NCBI RefSeq assembly: GCF_017163935.1
Contig: NZ_JABVZR010000001.1
Coordinates: 558,001 to 622,000, forward strand
Direction of reading: 5' to 3'
Length of the DNA stretch: 64,000 nt
Source: Novosphingobium terrae
Lineage (GTDB): Bacteria > Pseudomonadota > Alphaproteobacteria > Sphingomonadales > Sphingomonadaceae
Shown: positions 63,205 to 64,000 of the stretch, piece after piece
How the letters are laid out: the number at the start of each line of letters is the position of its first letter
Position numbering within the stretch: position 1 is the stretch's first letter
Notes under the pieces: generated by a model
The model's input: the letters and a program-made list of their open reading frames with translations, nothing else
The model's database searches: none
What the model was told of the DNA's origin: nothing
Position numbers and translations under genes: made by a program

Positions 63205-63717
63205 ATGAAATGCGGTTATGCTCTTCTTGCCCTCGCGGGGCTGGTGCTGGCGGGAGCGGCACAGGCTGACGTGCTGCCTCCTATGGGCGGCAGGAGCTTT
63301 GGCCCTATGGAAAGCCACAATCCCGAGCAGGTGCGTATCGAGCAGCATTTTTCCATCCGCATCGCGCCCGGCGGCCCGGTGATGCCGCCAGACATGATGG
63401 ACGATCTGATGGATGAGCGGCCCGAGCGCTTTGAAGAAAAGCCGATGGGCAAGTGCTTTGCGACCGGCGCCGTGCTGGGTGTGCAGAGCGCGGAGGGCAA
63501 CCGCCTGCTGCTGTTCATGCGCGATCAGCACATCATCTCGGCGGTGCTGGAAAAGGCCTGCCGCGCCCGTGATTTCTACTCCGGCTTCTATGTCGAGCGC
63601 AGCCCCGACGGGCAGATCTGTGCCGAGCGGGACAAGCTGCAGGCGCGCAGCGGTGCCAATTGCCGTATTCTCAGATTGCGCTCGCTGATCGCTTTGCCAT
63701 GGCGGCGTTATCCCTGA
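63205..63717 (+). CDS. Secreted protein of unknown function
   Basis: A 170-residue protein with a clear signal peptide (MKCGYALLALAGLVLAGAAQA, cleavage before DVLPP). The mature part has a Met/Pro/acid-rich stretch (GGPVMPPDMMDDLMDERPERFEEKPMGKC) and three further cysteines (EKACRARDF, GQICAERD, GANCRIL), giving two possible disulfides. No family recognised. The pattern FEEKPMGKCFATGAVLGVQ...NRLLLFMRD reads as a small beta domain. It is divergent from the FAD-linked oxidase across 174 bp. Confidence 0.75.
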   Translation: MKCGYALLALAGLVLAGAAQADVLPPMGGRSFGPMESHNPEQVRIEQHFSIRIAPGGPVMPPDMMDDLMDERPERFEEKPMGKCFATGAVLGVQSAEGNRLLLFMRDQHIISAVLEKACRARDFYSGFYVERSPDGQICAERDKLQARSGANCRILRLRSLIALPWRRYP

Positions 63718-63824
63718 TCGGGCCGGGCGGGGCGCTATTTCGCCCGAATGGCTGGCGGATCAGGCGATTTTCTTGACTTTTATGGTTCATTGCGATTAGG
63801 CCTCGGCACCCGCGCCGGGCGCAT

Positions 63825-63859
63825 CATGCTCATGCATGGTGTTTCATGCTGATGCATGG
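63825..63859. repeat. 15-bp direct repeat before the DEAD-box helicase gene
   Basis: CATGCTCATGCATGG and CATGCTGATGCATGG (14 of 15 identical), starts 20 bp apart and about 90 bp before the helicase start. Each unit also contains the palindrome ATGCAT. Possible paired regulator sites. Confidence 0.55.
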
Positions 63860-63946
63860 CTCTGGCGAAGCAGGGACGGCCCAACGGGGGGCGGCTATCC
63901 CACGCATGATTTTCCCAATCCTTCTCTATCGGATTATGACCAACCC

Positions 63947-64000
63947 ATGAGTTTTGCCGATCTCGGCCTGTCGGATGAATTGCTGCGCTCGGTCGCGGCT
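63947..64000 (+). CDS. DEAD-box RNA helicase (N-terminal fragment)
   Basis: Only 18 codons are in the window (MSFADLGLSDELLRSVAA), and they match the Q-motif region that opens RhlE-type DEAD-box helicases (F-x-x-L-G-L-...-L-L-x-A-V). The ATG overlaps the stop of a four-codon frame (ATGACCAACCCATGA). The body continues beyond base 64000. Confidence 0.75.
   Translation, partial: MSFADLGLSDELLRSVAA

Overview
The window is a high-GC, almost purely chromosomal housekeeping stretch from an alphaproteobacterium, most likely a sphingomonad of the Novosphingobium type. The grounds are the gene orders smpB - DUF2062 - cckA - recA - alaS and cpdR next to an N-formylglutamate amidohydrolase-like gene, alphaproteobacterial SOS boxes (GTTC-N7-GTTC), the CckA/CpdR cell-cycle proteins, and the alternative carboxyspermidine polyamine route. 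No phage, insertion sequence or CRISPR array is visible.

Layout. 0-9 kb: the end of pal, a DnaJ-domain protein, infC with a structured leader, pdeM, hemF, guaB, an RsmB-type methyltransferase, a TPR protein and rppH. 9-16 kb: a 2-oxoacid:ferredoxin oxidoreductase pair (korAB), a bactofilin-like protein, a photolyase, a DUF4424 protein, a probable structured RNA and an SDR. 16-24 kb: purF, a membrane diguanylate cyclase, the LolC/E and LolD lipoprotein exporter genes, a GNAT and a glutathione peroxidase. 24-38 kb: dnaE, an SOS-boxed radical SAM gene, an arylamine N-acetyltransferase, moaB, slt, a cysteine-free UDG-like protein, ispE, a formylglutamate amidohydrolase-like protein, a lone Flp pilin, nnr and a TrmA/RlmD-type methyltransferase. 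38-46 kb: the betaine-lipid genes btaAB with Pho boxes, a threonine dehydratase-like gene, and a polyamine cluster (carboxyspermidine synthase, DUF486 membrane protein, carboxyspermidine decarboxylase, ornithine decarboxylase) with a second Pho box and a complex leader. 46-64 kb: smpB, DUF2062, cckA, recA, alaS, a K+/H+ antiporter, icd, tRNA-Val, cpdR, a second formylglutamate amidohydrolase-like gene, an unannotated small RNA, sapC, an FAD-linked oxidase, a secreted protein and the start of a DEAD-box helicase.

The most striking feature is a dispersed intergenic element of about 195-275 bp: ten full copies, one partial copy and one solo hairpin, about one per 5 kb. Each full copy is bounded by two copies of a GC-rich palindrome (cGAGGG...CCCTCg) in inverted orientation and carries an inner inverted repeat (GCGCCGCAGGC...GCCTGCGGCGC). 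The terminal stems vary with compensating changes, and the outer flanks are purine-rich on the left and T-rich on the right, so each end resembles an outward-facing intrinsic terminator. In two copies one end is replaced by a longer cloverleaf-like module, inserted in opposite orientations.

Other observations with good sequence support are a promoter-to-terminator small RNA with a CCTCCTCCC motif near 60.1 kb, Pho boxes in front of btaA and ornithine decarboxylase, an SOS box in front of the radical SAM gene matching the one at recA, and a probable AUA start codon for infC.
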